DNA of 64,000 bases from Mycobacterium sp. Its GTDB lineage: Bacteria > Actinomycetota > Actinomycetes > Mycobacteriales > Mycobacteriaceae. The notes beneath the pieces are model-generated. The model was not told the DNA's origin. It saw nothing but the letters and a program-made list of their open reading frames with translations, and searched no databases. Location of the stretch: the NCBI GenBank assembly GCA_023264735.1, contig JAHFVD010000015.1, positions 75,217 to 139,216 on the forward strand. Reading direction: 5' to 3'. Both the position numbers and the translations under genes were made by a program. Positions 25,466-34,998 of this stretch are shown here, piece by piece. Position 1 is the first letter of the stretch, and each line of letters starts with the position of its first letter.

Positions 25466-26200
25466 ATGGCCGGCGCCAAAACTGTCTCCCGCATCCTGAC
25501 GGTCTCCGGGATTCTCATGATGGTGGTCGGCGGTGTCGGCTTCATCCTCGTGATGATCCTCAACGCCTTCGTACTCGATGAGTTCGACGCGTACGGCGAG
25601 GTGCCCATCCCGGGCTCGGGTCAGGTGCAGCTGCCCGCCGGACAGGCCCAGATCAGCTTCCACACCTCGGTGACGGGTTCCCCGTCGAGCGGGTTTCCGA
25701 TGCCGCCCCTCAAGCTGAGCATCATTCCGCCCGAGGGTGTCGCCGATCCGGTGCTGACCGAAAACCACGGCACGCTAACGACTATCAACAGTGACACGCA
25801 TATCCGGATCTGGACCGCGGAGATCCCCGCGGCAGGCACCTACCAGATCCGCACCGATGGCCAGGTGGGCGGCTACATCAACCCGCAGCTGGCCTTCGGC
25901 AAGGAGAGCAGCTACGACTATCTGCACTGGGTCTTCTTGGGGTTGCTCGGCCTCGGGCTGCTGGATCTGATCGTGGGGCTGTTCCTGCGTAAGACGGGCG
26001 GCGGCAGCCGGACGGTGGGGCTGGTGCCGAATCCTCCGCTCGATGCCTACACGCCTCCGTCCTACACGCCTCCGTCCTACACCCCGACCGACCACGGTGT
26101 GCGCCTCGAGCAGCTGAAAACCATTGCTGCTCTGCGTGATTCCGGTGCCTTGACGCAGGACGAGTTCGATGCGGAGAAGCGCAGGATCCTCGGCGAATAG
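25466..26200 (+). CDS. Two-TM membrane protein with C-terminal SHOCT domain
   Basis: 244 residues. TM1 is near residues 10-38 (ILMMVVGGVGFILVMIL), followed by an extracytoplasmic beta-rich domain with PGSGQVQLPAGQAQISFH and IPAAGTYQIRTDG, then TM2 (WVFLGLLGLGLLDLIVGLFL). The cytosolic tail has tandem YTPPS repeats (15-bp DNA repeats) and ends with a SHOCT motif, RLEQLKTIAALRDSGALTQDEFDAEKRRIL, a short oligomerisation helix pair. Function unknown. It follows the broken tetR by 13 bp. Confidence 0.78.
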   Translation: MAGAKTVSRILTVSGILMMVVGGVGFILVMILNAFVLDEFDAYGEVPIPGSGQVQLPAGQAQISFHTSVTGSPSSGFPMPPLKLSIIPPEGVADPVLTENHGTLTTINSDTHIRIWTAEIPAAGTYQIRTDGQVGGYINPQLAFGKESSYDYLHWVFLGLLGLGLLDLIVGLFLRKTGGGSRTVGLVPNPPLDAYTPPSYTPPSYTPTDHGVRLEQLKTIAALRDSGALTQDEFDAEKRRILGE

Positions 26201-26219
26201 GCGTCTACACTCGGCATAC

Positions 26220-27371
26220 GTGAAGGCTGTCAGCTGTGTGCACGGGATCTTGTCCGTGATCGACCTGCCTGCGCCGGAGCCCGCCGCGGGGCAGCTGGTG
26301 GTCAACGTCGCGAGTTGCGGCATCTGCGGATCGGACCTGCATGCCAAGGGCCATGCCGACGAACTGAGCAGCGTCACGGCCGAGATGGGCTACCGCGACA
26401 TCATGCGCAGCGACACCCCCGTGGTGATGGGCCACGAGTTCTCCGGCGAGGTTGCCGAGCGTGGGCGCAAGACGCCGAAGGTCTTCAAGGTCGGGACCCG
26501 GGTGGTGTCCTTCCCACTGGTGCGCGCCCACGGCGGCGTCCACCCCACCGGCTTTTCCCCGCTTGCGCCGGGCGGGTACGCCGAGCAGGTTCTGGTCCAG
26601 GCGGCCATGACGTTCGCGGTGCCAAACGGTCTGTCCCTGGACATCGCGGCGCTGACCGAGCCGCTTGCGGTCGGGCTGCACGCCGTGCGCCGCAGTGAGA
26701 TCAAGAAGCGCGACACCGCGATCGTAATCGGCTGTGGACCAGTCGGTTTGGCAATCATCTGCCAGCTGAAGACCCTCGGGGTCGGCGTGATTGTCGCGAG
26801 TGATTTTTCGCCGGGTCGGCGGGCTCTGGCCGCCCAATGCGGTGCTCACGTCGTCGTCGACCCCAAGGTCGACTCGCCGTACGAGAAAGCGGGGTTCCCG
26901 CCACCCGACGCCCCGGCACTCTACGAAGTGGGCATGAGCGCGATGGAGAAGCTGCGCAAGCTGCCCGGGTGGCAGCACGTCTACCGCGCTGCCGATGCCG
27001 TCGGCGCCGCCGGCCCGAAACGCCCCGTCATCTTCGAATGTGTTGGCGTACCCGGAGTGCTCGACGGGATCATCGCCGCGGCCCCGCTGAACTCAAGGGT
27101 GCTCGTCGCCGGGGTGTGCATGGGCGCCGATCAGCTGCGGCCGGCGATGGCCAATGGCAAAGAGGTCGACCTGCGTTTCGTGTTCGCCTACACTCCACTG
27201 GAATTCCGCGACACCCTGTACATGCTGGCCGACGGCAAGCTCGACGCCTCGGCGTTGGTCACCGGCAAGGTCGGGCTTGACGGGGTGGCGGCGGCGTTCG
27301 ACGCGCTGGGTGATCCCGAGGTGCACGCCAAGATCCTCGTCGACCCCCGCAGTGCGGTCACTGCGCCTTAA
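26220..27371 (+). CDS. Zinc-dependent alcohol dehydrogenase family protein
   Basis: 383 residues from GTG 26220, where the family N-terminus (KAVSCVHGILSVIDLP) begins. Catalytic zinc ligands are in CGICGSDLHAKG and GHEFSGEV; the nucleotide fold is AIVIGCGPVGLAIICQL. The structural-zinc four-cysteine loop is absent, as in several short mycobacterial MDR enzymes. Substrate unknown. The gene ends convergently with the MBL hydrolase, overlapping by four bases. Confidence 0.85.
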   Translation: MKAVSCVHGILSVIDLPAPEPAAGQLVVNVASCGICGSDLHAKGHADELSSVTAEMGYRDIMRSDTPVVMGHEFSGEVAERGRKTPKVFKVGTRVVSFPLVRAHGGVHPTGFSPLAPGGYAEQVLVQAAMTFAVPNGLSLDIAALTEPLAVGLHAVRRSEIKKRDTAIVIGCGPVGLAIICQLKTLGVGVIVASDFSPGRRALAAQCGAHVVVDPKVDSPYEKAGFPPPDAPALYEVGMSAMEKLRKLPGWQHVYRAADAVGAAGPKRPVIFECVGVPGVLDGIIAAAPLNSRVLVAGVCMGADQLRPAMANGKEVDLRFVFAYTPLEFRDTLYMLADGKLDASALVTGKVGLDGVAAAFDALGDPEVHAKILVDPRSAVTAP

Positions 27372-27994
27372 GAGCCCTTCTTCACCCACTCGTCGTAGTT
27401 GACCAATTCGTCCCCGATACGGGTGGTGTCGCCGTGTCCGGTGAAGACGACGGTGTCGGCGGGTAGCTTGCCGAGCTTGTCCTTGATCGACCCGAGGATG
27501 GTCGGGAAGTCGGAGAACGAGCGGCCGGTCGCGCCGGGGCCGCCCTGGAACAAGGTGTCGCCGGAGAAGACCGCACCCAGTGCGGGGGCGTACAGGCAGG
27601 TTGAGCCGGGGGAGTGCCCTGGCGTGGCGATGGCGTGCAGCTCGATGCCGTCGGCTTTCAGTACCTGGCCGTCCTCGATGGTGCGGAACGGCTTGTCGCC
27701 ATGCGTCATTCGCCACAACATGTCGTCGGCCGGGTTCAGCAGCACTGGCGCGTCGAGGTCGGCCGACAGCTGCGGCGCGACGGTGATGTGGTCGTTGTGG
27801 CCGTGGGTGCACACCACGGCGACGACGTGCCGGTTGCCGACGGCGTCCTCGATGGCCTTGGCGTTATGGGCGGCGTCGATGACGATCACCTCGGAGTCGT
27901 CGCCGACGATCCAGATGTTGTTGTCGACTTCCCAACTGCCGCCGTCGAGTTCGAAGGTGCCGCTGGTGACGACCCGCTCGATGCCCTGGCTCAT
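27368..27994 (-). CDS. MBL-fold hydrolase, partner of the mycothiol formaldehyde pathway
   Basis: 208 residues. The metallo-beta-lactamase metal site is VCTHGHNDH (residues about 61-69), then TPGHSPGS and a later FSGDTLF and FTGHGD. It directly follows mscR in the same orientation (58-bp gap), the arrangement known in mycobacteria (Rv2259-Rv2260, from memory). Context suggests it hydrolyses the S-formylmycothiol made by MscR, or a related thioester. Confidence 0.85.
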   Translation of the reverse strand: MSQGIERVVTSGTFELDGGSWEVDNNIWIVGDDSEVIVIDAAHNAKAIEDAVGNRHVVAVVCTHGHNDHITVAPQLSADLDAPVLLNPADDMLWRMTHGDKPFRTIEDGQVLKADGIELHAIATPGHSPGSTCLYAPALGAVFSGDTLFQGGPGATGRSFSDFPTILGSIKDKLGKLPADTVVFTGHGDTTRIGDELVNYDEWVKKGS

Positions 27995-28052
27995 TTGGTC
28001 GCCTCGTTCCCATCTCTCGCTGCGCTCGTTCTGCTCACTCGCCTCCCGGCCA

Positions 28053-29138
28053 TCAGAGCACGACCACCGAGCGCAGTACTTCGCCGGCGTGCATCTTGTG
28101 GAAGGCGTCCTCGATGGCGTCCAGGCCGATGCGCTCGGAGACGAACTTCTCCAGCGGCAGCCGGCCCTGGCGGTACAGGCTGATCAGGGTGGGGAAGTCA
28201 CGCTCGGGCAGGCAGTCGCCATACCAGGAGGACTTCAGCGATCCGCCGCGCGAGAAGAAATCCACCAGCGGCATGTCCAGGCGCATGTCCGGGGTCGGAA
28301 CACCCACCAGCACAACGGTTCCGGCCAGATCCCGGGCGTAGAACGCCTGCTTCCAGGTCTCCGGGCGGCCGACCGCGTCGATCACCACGTCGGCGCCGAA
28401 GCCGTCGGTCAGGTCCTGGATGGTTTCGACGGCGTCGAATTCCTTGGCGTTAATCGTGTGGGTAGCGCCGAACTCGCGGGCCCACTCGAGCTTCTTGTTG
28501 TCGGTGTCGACGGCGATGATCTTGCGCGCACCGACCAGGGCGGCGCCGGCGATCGCGGCGTCGCCGACGCCGCCGCAGCCGATCACCGCGACGGTGTCGT
28601 CACGGCCGATGGCGCCGGTGTTGACGGCCGCACCCAGACCGGCCATCACGCCGCATCCGAGCAGGCCGGCCACCGCGGGGTCGGCCTCGGGATCGACCTT
28701 GGTGCACTGCCCTTCGTGGACCAGGGTCTTGTCGGCGAATGCGCCGATGCCCAAAGCGGGCGTTAGTTCGGTGCCGTCGGTCAGCGTCATCTTCTGGGTG
28801 GCGTTGTGGGTGTCGAAGCAGTACCACGGGCGGCCGCGCTTGCAGGCGCGGCACTGACCGCAGACCGCGCGCCAGTTCAGGATCACGAAGTCACCCGGCT
28901 CGACGTTGGTGACACCGGCGCCGATCGACTCCACGGTGCCGGCGGCCTCGTGGCCGAGCAGGAAGGGGTACTCGTCGTTGATGCCGCCTTCGCGGTAGGT
29001 CAGGTCGGTGTGGCAGACGCCGCACGCGATGACCTTGACGACGACCTCGCCGGGCCCGGGGTCGGGGATGACGATGTCGACCAATTCGACGGGCTGTTTC
29101 TTCGACCGGGAAATCACACCGCGCACTGTCTGGCTCAT
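28053..29138 (-). CDS. mscR: S-(hydroxymethyl)mycothiol dehydrogenase
   Basis: 361 residues, the same length I recall for the M. tuberculosis enzyme. It belongs to the zinc MDR family: catalytic ligands in CGVCHTDL and GHEAAGTVE, the structural zinc loop [15 protein letters not shown], and [15 protein letters not shown] as nucleotide fold. MscR oxidises the formaldehyde-mycothiol adduct with NAD (and can reduce S-nitrosomycothiol), so the gene marks a mycothiol-producing actinomycete. The start is ATG 29138; the longest frame reaches 29777 but that part is antisense to the TPR gene. Confidence 0.95.
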   Translation of the reverse strand: MSQTVRGVISRSKKQPVELVDIVIPDPGPGEVVVKVIACGVCHTDLTYREGGINDEYPFLLGHEAAGTVESIGAGVTNVEPGDFVILNWRAVCGQCRACKRGRPWYCFDTHNATQKMTLTDGTELTPALGIGAFADKTLVHEGQCTKVDPEADPAVAGLLGCGVMAGLGAAVNTGAIGRDDTVAVIGCGGVGDAAIAGAALVGARKIIAVDTDNKKLEWAREFGATHTINAKEFDAVETIQDLTDGFGADVVIDAVGRPETWKQAFYARDLAGTVVLVGVPTPDMRLDMPLVDFFSRGGSLKSSWYGDCLPERDFPTLISLYRQGRLPLEKFVSERIGLDAIEDAFHKMHAGEVLRSVVVL

Positions 29139-29216
29139 GGGCCAAACATTAGCGCGATGGATGCGGAATGTGCCGTGGCGGTCTCGGTTGGAAGATACGG
29201 TGAGAACTTGCTTACT

Positions 29217-30143
29217 GTGAGAGTTGAAACCCAGACCGACCTGCTGGTCACGGCCCGTGCCGCCCATCGCGGCGGCGACTTTGAAACCAGCTACGCAGCG
29301 TTCTCCCGAGCCGGTGCCGTGGGTCCGCTGGCCGTCGACGACCTCGACGCGATGGCGGTCGCCGCGGCGGCGCTCGGTCACGGCCGGGAGGCCATGCGAG
29401 TCGGCGAACTCGTCTACGTCCGGCTCACCCGCACCGACCCCAATGCGGCGGCGGGGAAGGCGGTCGAGCTCGGCTCCGCGTGGTTGGCGCGGGGTGAGTG
29501 GGCCATCGGCCAGAGCTGGATCCGCCGGGCGCGCGGGCTGCTTGCCGGTGCATCCGAGGGGCCGGCACTGGTGAAACTGACCTACCTGGAAACCGTGGTG
29601 GCGGTGCTCTCCGACAACGTCGATCTGGCGGCCGAACGGTCGGCGGTATTGCAGCAGATGTCGCTGGGGAGTGCGCAGACCGCGGTGGCGGGTGAGGCGT
29701 ATTACCAACTCGGCGAGGTGCGGCGGCGCCGCGGTGACGTCGACGGCGCGTTCGCGGCCTACGCCAGGGCGCAACAACTGGGTGTCGTGCCGCAGCCGGG
29801 CGAGGCGCTATTGCGCTGCGCGCTGGGCGATGTGGACACCGCCCGCGCCGAAGTGCGAGCGGCGATCGTAGTGGCAGATTCCGGGGATCTACCGCGGCTG
29901 CTACGCGGTGCGGTCCAGATCGCTTTGGCGGGAGGCGATCTCGACGAAGCGGACGACTACCTGCGGCAGCTCGAGTCCGTCGGTGTCGTCGACAACCTGC
30001 TGCGCGGGGCGGTGTTGGTGCGTTGTGGCCGCTACCGCGAGGCGCTGGCGGTGTTGCAGGCCGCGCTGCGCGAATCGGGATACGAGGAAGCCGAGGCCTA
30101 CGAGTGGATCGCGCAGGCACGCCGCGGTATCTCCGGCCGGTAG
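29217..30143 (+). CDS. Tetratricopeptide-repeat protein
   Basis: About 308 residues from GTG 29217; ATG 29157 is an alternative, but a TACGGT hexamer at 29196 resembles a -10 box and favours the later start. The protein is a string of Ala/Leu-rich helix pairs with TPR spacing (e.g. [43 protein letters not shown]). No catalytic domain is seen. It is divergent from mscR and precedes the serine hydrolase by ten bases. Confidence 0.72.
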   Translation: MRVETQTDLLVTARAAHRGGDFETSYAAFSRAGAVGPLAVDDLDAMAVAAAALGHGREAMRVGELVYVRLTRTDPNAAAGKAVELGSAWLARGEWAIGQSWIRRARGLLAGASEGPALVKLTYLETVVAVLSDNVDLAAERSAVLQQMSLGSAQTAVAGEAYYQLGEVRRRRGDVDGAFAAYARAQQLGVVPQPGEALLRCALGDVDTARAEVRAAIVVADSGDLPRLLRGAVQIALAGGDLDEADDYLRQLESVGVVDNLLRGAVLVRCGRYREALAVLQAALRESGYEEAEAYEWIAQARRGISGR

Positions 30144-30153
30144 CCTGCTCTGG

Positions 30154-30981
30154 ATGTCCACGCCACTCGACTTGATCGCCGATTGGCCCGTGCCGGCCGC
30201 AGCCGCGGCCGTGGTGGGCAACACCGGGGTGATCGCCGAGTACGGCGACACCGCCCGTCAGTTCCGGCTGGCGTCGGTGACCAAACCCCTCGCGGCACGG
30301 GCGGCGCAAGTGGCCATCGAAGAGGGTGTGGTGGAGCTGGACACCCCGGCCGGCCCGCCGGGCAGCACGGTGCGGCATCTGCTGGCGCATGCCTCGGGGC
30401 TGGCCATGCATTCCGCCGAGGTGATGGCCGAACCCGGCAAGCGGCGGGTCTACTCGAACTACGGCTTCCAGGTGCTGGCCGAGGCGATGGAGGCAGCTGC
30501 GGGCATCGAATTCGGCCAGTATCTGACCGAGGCGGTCTTCGAGCCGCTGGGTATGGCCGCCTCGCGGTTGGACGGTGGCGCGGCCGCAGCCGGCTACGGC
30601 GCGGTGTCCACGGTGGCTGACCTGGCGGTTTTCGCCCAGGACCTGCTGGCGCCGCGAACGGTGTCAGCGCAGCTGCACGATTGCGCGATCACGGTGCAGT
30701 TCCCCGGTCTGAGCGGGGTCTTGCCGGGGTTCGGGGTGCAGCGGCCCAATGATTGGGGGTTGGGCTTCGAGATCCGCGACGGGAAGTCGCCGCACTGGAC
30801 CGGGTTTGCTAACTCAGCGCGCACCTTCGGTCATTTCGGTCAGACCGGCACGTTCCTGTGGGTGGACCCGGAACGGGCATTGTCGCTGGTAGTGCTCACG
30901 GACCGGGATTTTGACGAGTGGGCCAAGCCGCTCTGGCCGGCGATCTCTGATGAAGTTCTGAGAGTGTACGGAGCGAACTAG
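30154..30981 (+). CDS. Serine hydrolase, class C beta-lactamase/PBP-like fold
   Basis: 275 residues. Ser-x-x-Lys is LASVTKPLA (Ser about 41, Lys 44) and the second motif is YSNYGFQVLAEAME. The third element is probably the FGHFGQTGTF stretch, where HTG/KTG-type residues sit. There is no signal peptide, so it is likely cytosolic. By size and place it matches M. tuberculosis Rv2257c (from memory). Esterase or peptidase activity is possible; antibiotic hydrolysis is not implied. Confidence 0.85.
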   Translation: MSTPLDLIADWPVPAAAAAVVGNTGVIAEYGDTARQFRLASVTKPLAARAAQVAIEEGVVELDTPAGPPGSTVRHLLAHASGLAMHSAEVMAEPGKRRVYSNYGFQVLAEAMEAAAGIEFGQYLTEAVFEPLGMAASRLDGGAAAAGYGAVSTVADLAVFAQDLLAPRTVSAQLHDCAITVQFPGLSGVLPGFGVQRPNDWGLGFEIRDGKSPHWTGFANSARTFGHFGQTGTFLWVDPERALSLVVLTDRDFDEWAKPLWPAISDEVLRVYGAN

Positions 30982-31089
30982 CGCAACACGTGCCCCACAA
31001 GGCACAATAGACACGCACAGCACAACTGCATCTTCGGAAACACCAGGTCGTTGGGGAAGACGTCCCTCGTGGAACCGAAGGAGAAGGTT

Positions 31090-31602
31090 ATGCGTGCGTC
31101 GAACCAGTTCGCCGAAGCGACGACTGGCGTGGTGTACATCCATGCCTCTCCCGCCGCGGTGTGCCCACATGTCGAGTGGGCGCTTTCGTCGACCCTGAAT
31201 GCCAGGGCGAACCTGAAGTGGACCCCACAGCCGGCCATGCCGGGGCAGCTGCGGGCGGTGACCAATTGGACGGGTCCCGTCGGCACTGGTGCCCGGCTGG
31301 CCAATGCGCTGCGTTCGTGGTCGGTCCTGCGGTTCGAGGTCACCGAGGATCCCAGTGCCGGCGTGGACGGTGAGCGGTTCTGCCATACCCCCCAGCTGGG
31401 TCTGTGGGCCGGGGCGATGAGCGCCAACGGCGACATCATGGTCGGCGAGATGCGGTTGCGCGACATGATGGCCGCGGGTGCCGACAGCCTGGCGGCCGAG
31501 CTGGACTCGGTGCTGGGTACGGCCTGGGATGAGGCGCTCGAGCCCTACCGCGATGGCGGCGACGGCGGCGAGGTCAGCTGGCTGAGCCGGGGAGTCGGCT
31601 GA
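31090..31602 (+). CDS. DUF3145 family protein
   Basis: 170 residues starting at ATG 31090, preceded by AAGGAGAAGG. The N-terminus MRASNQFAEATTGVVYIHAS and CPHVEWALSS are the hallmark of DUF3145, a conserved actinobacterial family of unknown function. It is the last backbone gene before accessory block 1. The next gene, on the other strand, ends three bases away. Confidence 0.9.
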   Translation: MRASNQFAEATTGVVYIHASPAAVCPHVEWALSSTLNARANLKWTPQPAMPGQLRAVTNWTGPVGTGARLANALRSWSVLRFEVTEDPSAGVDGERFCHTPQLGLWAGAMSANGDIMVGEMRLRDMMAAGADSLAAELDSVLGTAWDEALEPYRDGGDGGEVSWLSRGVG

Positions 31603-31605
31603 GTT

Positions 31606-31890
31606 TCAGCCGAACACGGCCGCCGCGGCGATCACGACCACGCAGGCGGCGACACACCACCACGCGAAAACCCGTCGCAAGATCGGCGGCGCCGTGCGGA
31701 CCTCCATGAAGGAGTGTCCGACCAGGAACACCTTCGCGAAGGCCAGCACCATCAGCGCTGCGATGATCCACATGCTGTCTGATCCGTGCTCGAATCCGAG
31801 CCACCATGAGACGACGGTCAGGCCGACCAGGCCCAGCCAGGACGTCAGGATCCACTGAATGTGGTGGGAACTGTGTGCATTCATGGACAT
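31606..31890 (-). CDS. CoxIV/NorF-like small membrane protein (set 1)
   Basis: 94 residues, three TM helices. The KVFLVGHSFMEVRTAPPILRR segment is the prokaryotic CoxIV/NorF signature (Lys-x-x-LVG-x-x-FM-x-x-x-x-AP). Start ATG 31890 shares one base with the CoxIII-like stop (TGATG), so the pair is coupled. A second version of the same pair lies at 38286-39199. Without a catalytic oxidase subunit nearby, the partner complex is unknown. Confidence 0.8.
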   Translation of the reverse strand: MSMNAHSSHHIQWILTSWLGLVGLTVVSWWLGFEHGSDSMWIIAALMVLAFAKVFLVGHSFMEVRTAPPILRRVFAWWCVAACVVVIAAAAVFG

Positions 31891-32468
31891 CACCTGACCA
31901 GATAGAAGACGGCAAAGAGGACCAACCAGATGGCATCGACCAGATGCCAATAGGTCGCCCCATTTTCGATGAACCGACGATGCCGCGGCGTGGCGTGGCC
32001 ATCGCGAACCTGTCCACTCACGCGGATCAGGAAGTACAGCACGACCATTGCCACGATCACATGCACGAGGTGCAGGCCCGTCAGCATGTAGTACAGCTGG
32101 AAGAAGTAATCGTGGTGTGGCCCGAAGCCCGCGTTCAACTCGTGGAGCCATTCGAACGGCTTGTTCACGATGAATGCGGCGCCGCACAGTGCAGCCAGGC
32201 CGAACAGGCGGCGGGCCAGCCGGGTGTTTCCTTCGCGCACCAGATGGGTGGCGATAGCCACGAACAACGACGCGGTGAGTAGCGCAACGGTGTTGACCGT
32301 TCCCCGCGTCATGCTCAAATGAGCCGCTCCACTGTGGAATTCGACTGGGTGTTGGCCGCGCTGGTAGAAGAAGGTGACGAAGTAGAACGTGAAGACGGTG
32401 AGGTCGGTGAGAACAAAGGTCCAGATGCCGACCTCGCCGGGCACATGACGCACCGCACTATCGGACAC
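31890..32468 (-). CDS. CoxIII/NorE-like membrane protein (set 1)
   Basis: 192 residues from GTG 32468, which has GAGG eight bases upstream (a TTG at 32492 is also open). Five TM helices with the CoxIII pattern: HVPGEVGIWTFVLTDLTVF, RGTVNTVALLTASLFVA, FEWLHEL, YYMLTGLHLVHVIVAM and TYWHLVDAIWLVLFAVFYL. The length and missing first helices match NorE, the CoxIII homologue of nitric oxide reductase operons. Coupled to the NorF-like gene and overlapping the upstream six-TM gene by 11 bases. Confidence 0.85.
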   Translation of the reverse strand: MSDSAVRHVPGEVGIWTFVLTDLTVFTFYFVTFFYQRGQHPVEFHSGAAHLSMTRGTVNTVALLTASLFVAIATHLVREGNTRLARRLFGLAALCGAAFIVNKPFEWLHELNAGFGPHHDYFFQLYYMLTGLHLVHVIVAMVVLYFLIRVSGQVRDGHATPRHRRFIENGATYWHLVDAIWLVLFAVFYLVR

Positions 32469-33285
32469 TGGCCGACCTCGATTCTTCGTCAAATTCGGCT
32501 GCCGTGAGGCTGGGTAAGGTGTCGCCGGCCCCGTTCGGGGTGATCGGGTCGTCCCATGTCGGCCGATAGGTGACGGTCATGGCTTCGTGCTTCTTGATGG
32601 CGCGGTAGCCATAGATGCTGAGGACGACTACCCAGGCAAAAAACTCGACAAGGGGGATCCAGGTGGGAAGCGCGCCGCTGTAGCTCATCGAGCCGCCTTG
32701 GAAGAAGATGGCGAAAGGTCCCATCGCCCAGCACAACACCGAGGCCATCGTGAAGAAGCCGACCCACCGCGGGAACATCTGGTGTTCCGGCGGATTCATG
32801 ATCAACGCGAGTCCGAACGACAGGGCCCACAGGTAGAAACACGGTGCCGCCCAGAGGAACAGGAACCATCCGGCGTCGAAAAACGCTTGGGTGATCTGCG
32901 GATCGATCTGACCGGCCCGGAATCCCGCGAGCGCCCAGAAGATCGCAATGATCACGAAAATGCAGACTGAAGCGGCGAGAGTGGCCAACTCGCAGATGTG
33001 GAGCACCGGTAGGCGGCCCTCGGCGCGCCGATTCCATACGGTCAACGATGCACCCCATGGCGCCAGTAGGCCGCCGGCGAACAGCATGAGGATACAGCCG
33101 GCTTGGTACGCGTTCCGATGTCCGGCAAGCCAATTGGCTAGCTGTTCAGCAGGCCAGTCGGGGCTCGGGACGGGGATGAATTTGGCGAGGAATACCCAGC
33201 CGACCAAGTACATGACCGTGAGCACGATGCCCATCGAGAGGCATAGCTTGTGCACTGCAGGTGTCCATCTCTGCTCTTCGTCCAT
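32458..33285 (-). CDS. Six-TM membrane protein of an unnamed family (set 1, B)
   Basis: 275 residues. Six predicted TM helices; after TM1 comes an extracytoplasmic IPVPSPDWPAEQLANWL, and before TM5 FPRWVGFF, then GGSMSYSGALPTW before TM6. These three landmarks recur in the neighbour at 33315 and in the gene at 37342, so the three form one family. The tail is Asp/Glu-rich and cytosolic. I do not recognise a characterised homologue. It lies between the other six-TM gene (29-bp gap) and the CoxIII-like gene, so all four are probably one operon and one complex. Confidence 0.75.
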   Translation of the reverse strand: MDEEQRWTPAVHKLCLSMGIVLTVMYLVGWVFLAKFIPVPSPDWPAEQLANWLAGHRNAYQAGCILMLFAGGLLAPWGASLTVWNRRAEGRLPVLHICELATLAASVCIFVIIAIFWALAGFRAGQIDPQITQAFFDAGWFLFLWAAPCFYLWALSFGLALIMNPPEHQMFPRWVGFFTMASVLCWAMGPFAIFFQGGSMSYSGALPTWIPLVEFFAWVVVLSIYGYRAIKKHEAMTVTYRPTWDDPITPNGAGDTLPSLTAAEFDEESRSASVR

Positions 33286-33314
33286 GATCTGCGTGGCTTC
33301 CTTCCCGTGACGAT

Positions 33315-34025
33315 CTAGCTGACCGCTTCGCGCCGAAGCGACCGGAGTGCTGGGACGGTCAGTCCGACAACCCAGATGAAGAAGATGAAAACCGGTATGT
33401 AGAAAGCGATTGCGCCGTTCCAGGCCATCGGTCCGGTCTTGAAGAAGAAGATCAGGCAGGCTGGAATGAAGAGCAATCCGGTCCATACGGCGAGATAGCC
33501 GGTCCATCGAGGTAGGCCGGGTTGGGCCCGGTCGTCGCGAAAGATGGCCAGGGCCTGCGCGAAGCACCAGACGGTGAACGACGGCCATGGCGCCAGAAAT
33601 GTGAACCATCCGAGGTCGTGGAGGGCGCGGATGATGTACGGGTCGGTGTCGTCGAGCCGGTATACGGTCGCCTCGAAAATCCAGCATGCGCCTTGCCCAA
33701 TGAGTGAGCCGATTGCGACGCTGCCGAGCTGGACGTAGGTCAATATCGGCAGGCGTTCTTCGGAGGCGTGGACTCGGGCGGCGATACCCATCGCCCAGGT
33801 GACCATGAGCGCGAACGCGGACATCGTGATGACCATGCCGACCCTGAAGCCGGTGAGGTTGCCTTGCAGCCGTGCCACCAGTTCCTGGGGCGTCAACTGC
33901 GGAGACGGTGGCGGCAAGTACTCGGCGAGGAACATGAACCCGAAAGCGAACAGGACCAGCATCACCGGGCCTGTCCAGATCAACAGCCGCTGGATTCTGA
34001 TGTCGACGGCCTTCCGTTGGGTCAT
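33315..34025 (-). CDS. Six-TM membrane protein of an unnamed family (set 1, A)
   Basis: 236 residues, first gene of the minus-strand membrane operon. TM1 is followed by YLPPPSPQLTPQELVARL, and the landmarks LPRWTGYLAV and KTGPMAWNGA precede TM5 and TM6, as in the paralogues at 32458 and 37342. No haem-binding His pattern or known enzyme motif is evident. The 137-bp divergent gap to the TetR gene holds repeats that look like operators. Confidence 0.75.
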   Translation of the reverse strand: MTQRKAVDIRIQRLLIWTGPVMLVLFAFGFMFLAEYLPPPSPQLTPQELVARLQGNLTGFRVGMVITMSAFALMVTWAMGIAARVHASEERLPILTYVQLGSVAIGSLIGQGACWIFEATVYRLDDTDPYIIRALHDLGWFTFLAPWPSFTVWCFAQALAIFRDDRAQPGLPRWTGYLAVWTGLLFIPACLIFFFKTGPMAWNGAIAFYIPVFIFFIWVVGLTVPALRSLRREAVS

Positions 34026-34100
34026 GTCTGTTCGCCCGGCCTTTCGGCATAGTGATGCGACTGCTTCCTAAGTGGGTCAGACCGTACGCGGCAATCGCGT

Positions 34101-34147
34101 CCTTAGTCAAGCATCCGCTTCACTAAGGAGGATGTGACCGCTTCACT
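34101..34147. promoter_or_regulatory. Candidate TetR operator between the membrane operon and tetR
   Basis: A perfect inverted repeat CCTTAGT-N14-ACTAAGG (34101-34128) and a direct repeat CCGCTTCACT (34115-34124 and 34138-34147) are interleaved in the divergent promoter region. This placement suits a TetR protein that represses both itself and the membrane operon. Confidence 0.5.
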
Positions 34148-34162
34148 GGTAATCTCTGGACG

Positions 34163-34861
34163 GTGAGCGACAAGAAGGCGCAGGGCATGGCGGCGAAGGC
34201 CACTCGCCGCAAGGGCTCCGAAGTCCGTGCCCTGATTCTGGATTCCGCCAGAGACTTGTTCGCCGCGAACGGCTATCACAAGACGACGTCGCGGGAGATC
34301 GCTGCCGCGGCGGGCGTCTCGGAGCGGCTCATCTACTTTCACTTCACCAGCAAGGCCAACCTGTTTCAGGAGGCCGTGGTGGCTCCCATGACCTCATTCA
34401 TGGACGCCTTCATCGAGGAGTGGCGCAGTTGCGCCGATACGCCCCAGGACCTTGAGTTCGTGGCCAGGCGGTGGATTGGTGGAATGTACGACCTGCTGCG
34501 CCAGCACCGGCAGCTGGTCTTGGCGCTGCTGATGGCCGACGCCTACGAGAGTGAGGTGGCGAGCAGCCTCAGCGGCAAGGATTCGCCGATCGCTGCGATC
34601 CACACCCTCACCGAAGAGATCATGTCTGCGGAGTATGCGAAGCGTGGCTACGCGGCCCCGGATCTTCGACTCACTGTGCGTCTACCGTTCGGCATCCTGC
34701 TCGCGACCGCAGTGTTCGACGGACCGGTTCTGGCCGGCATGGGCCGTCGCCCCAGTCGCGACACATTGGTCGAGGAAATGGTCTCGCTCGTCATCTACGG
34801 TGCGAACGGCCGCATGCAGACCGCCGGTGACGGCGGCGAAGTCCCACTAGCGTCGGCCTAA
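34163..34861 (+). CDS. TetR-family transcriptional regulator
   Basis: 232 residues from GTG 34163. The N-terminal HTH is ILDSARDLFAANGYHKTTSREIAAAAGVSERLIYFHF, with the TetR tail SKANLFQEAV. The C-terminal ligand domain is all-helical and of unknown specificity. It is divergent from the six-TM/CoxIII-like operon and is its likely regulator. Confidence 0.9.
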   Translation: MSDKKAQGMAAKATRRKGSEVRALILDSARDLFAANGYHKTTSREIAAAAGVSERLIYFHFTSKANLFQEAVVAPMTSFMDAFIEEWRSCADTPQDLEFVARRWIGGMYDLLRQHRQLVLALLMADAYESEVASSLSGKDSPIAAIHTLTEEIMSAEYAKRGYAAPDLRLTVRLPFGILLATAVFDGPVLAGMGRRPSRDTLVEEMVSLVIYGANGRMQTAGDGGEVPLASA

Positions 34862-34893
34862 CCGGCCGGCGGAGAGCCAGAGCTCTCGGGGGA

Positions 34894-34998
34894 CTATCCC
34901 GCGGCCAGCTCCCACTCCGCGTGGTGCGGGAGCACCTCCTTGGCGAAGAAGTCGCGCGCAAGAGCTCGGAAGTCAGCGAGCTCGGAGTCGAGGTTCAT
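34894..34998 (-). pseudogene. N-terminal stub of an acyl-CoA dehydrogenase
   Basis: A 34-residue open frame, MNLDSELADFRALARDFF followed by AKEVLPHHAEWE, is the typical first helix pair of an acyl-CoA dehydrogenase. It then stops (LAAG-TAG) with no continuation in any frame nearby. It starts ten bases after the PucR stop on the same strand, so it was probably the second gene of that operon. The break marks a recombination junction between this gene and the tetR side. Confidence 0.7.
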
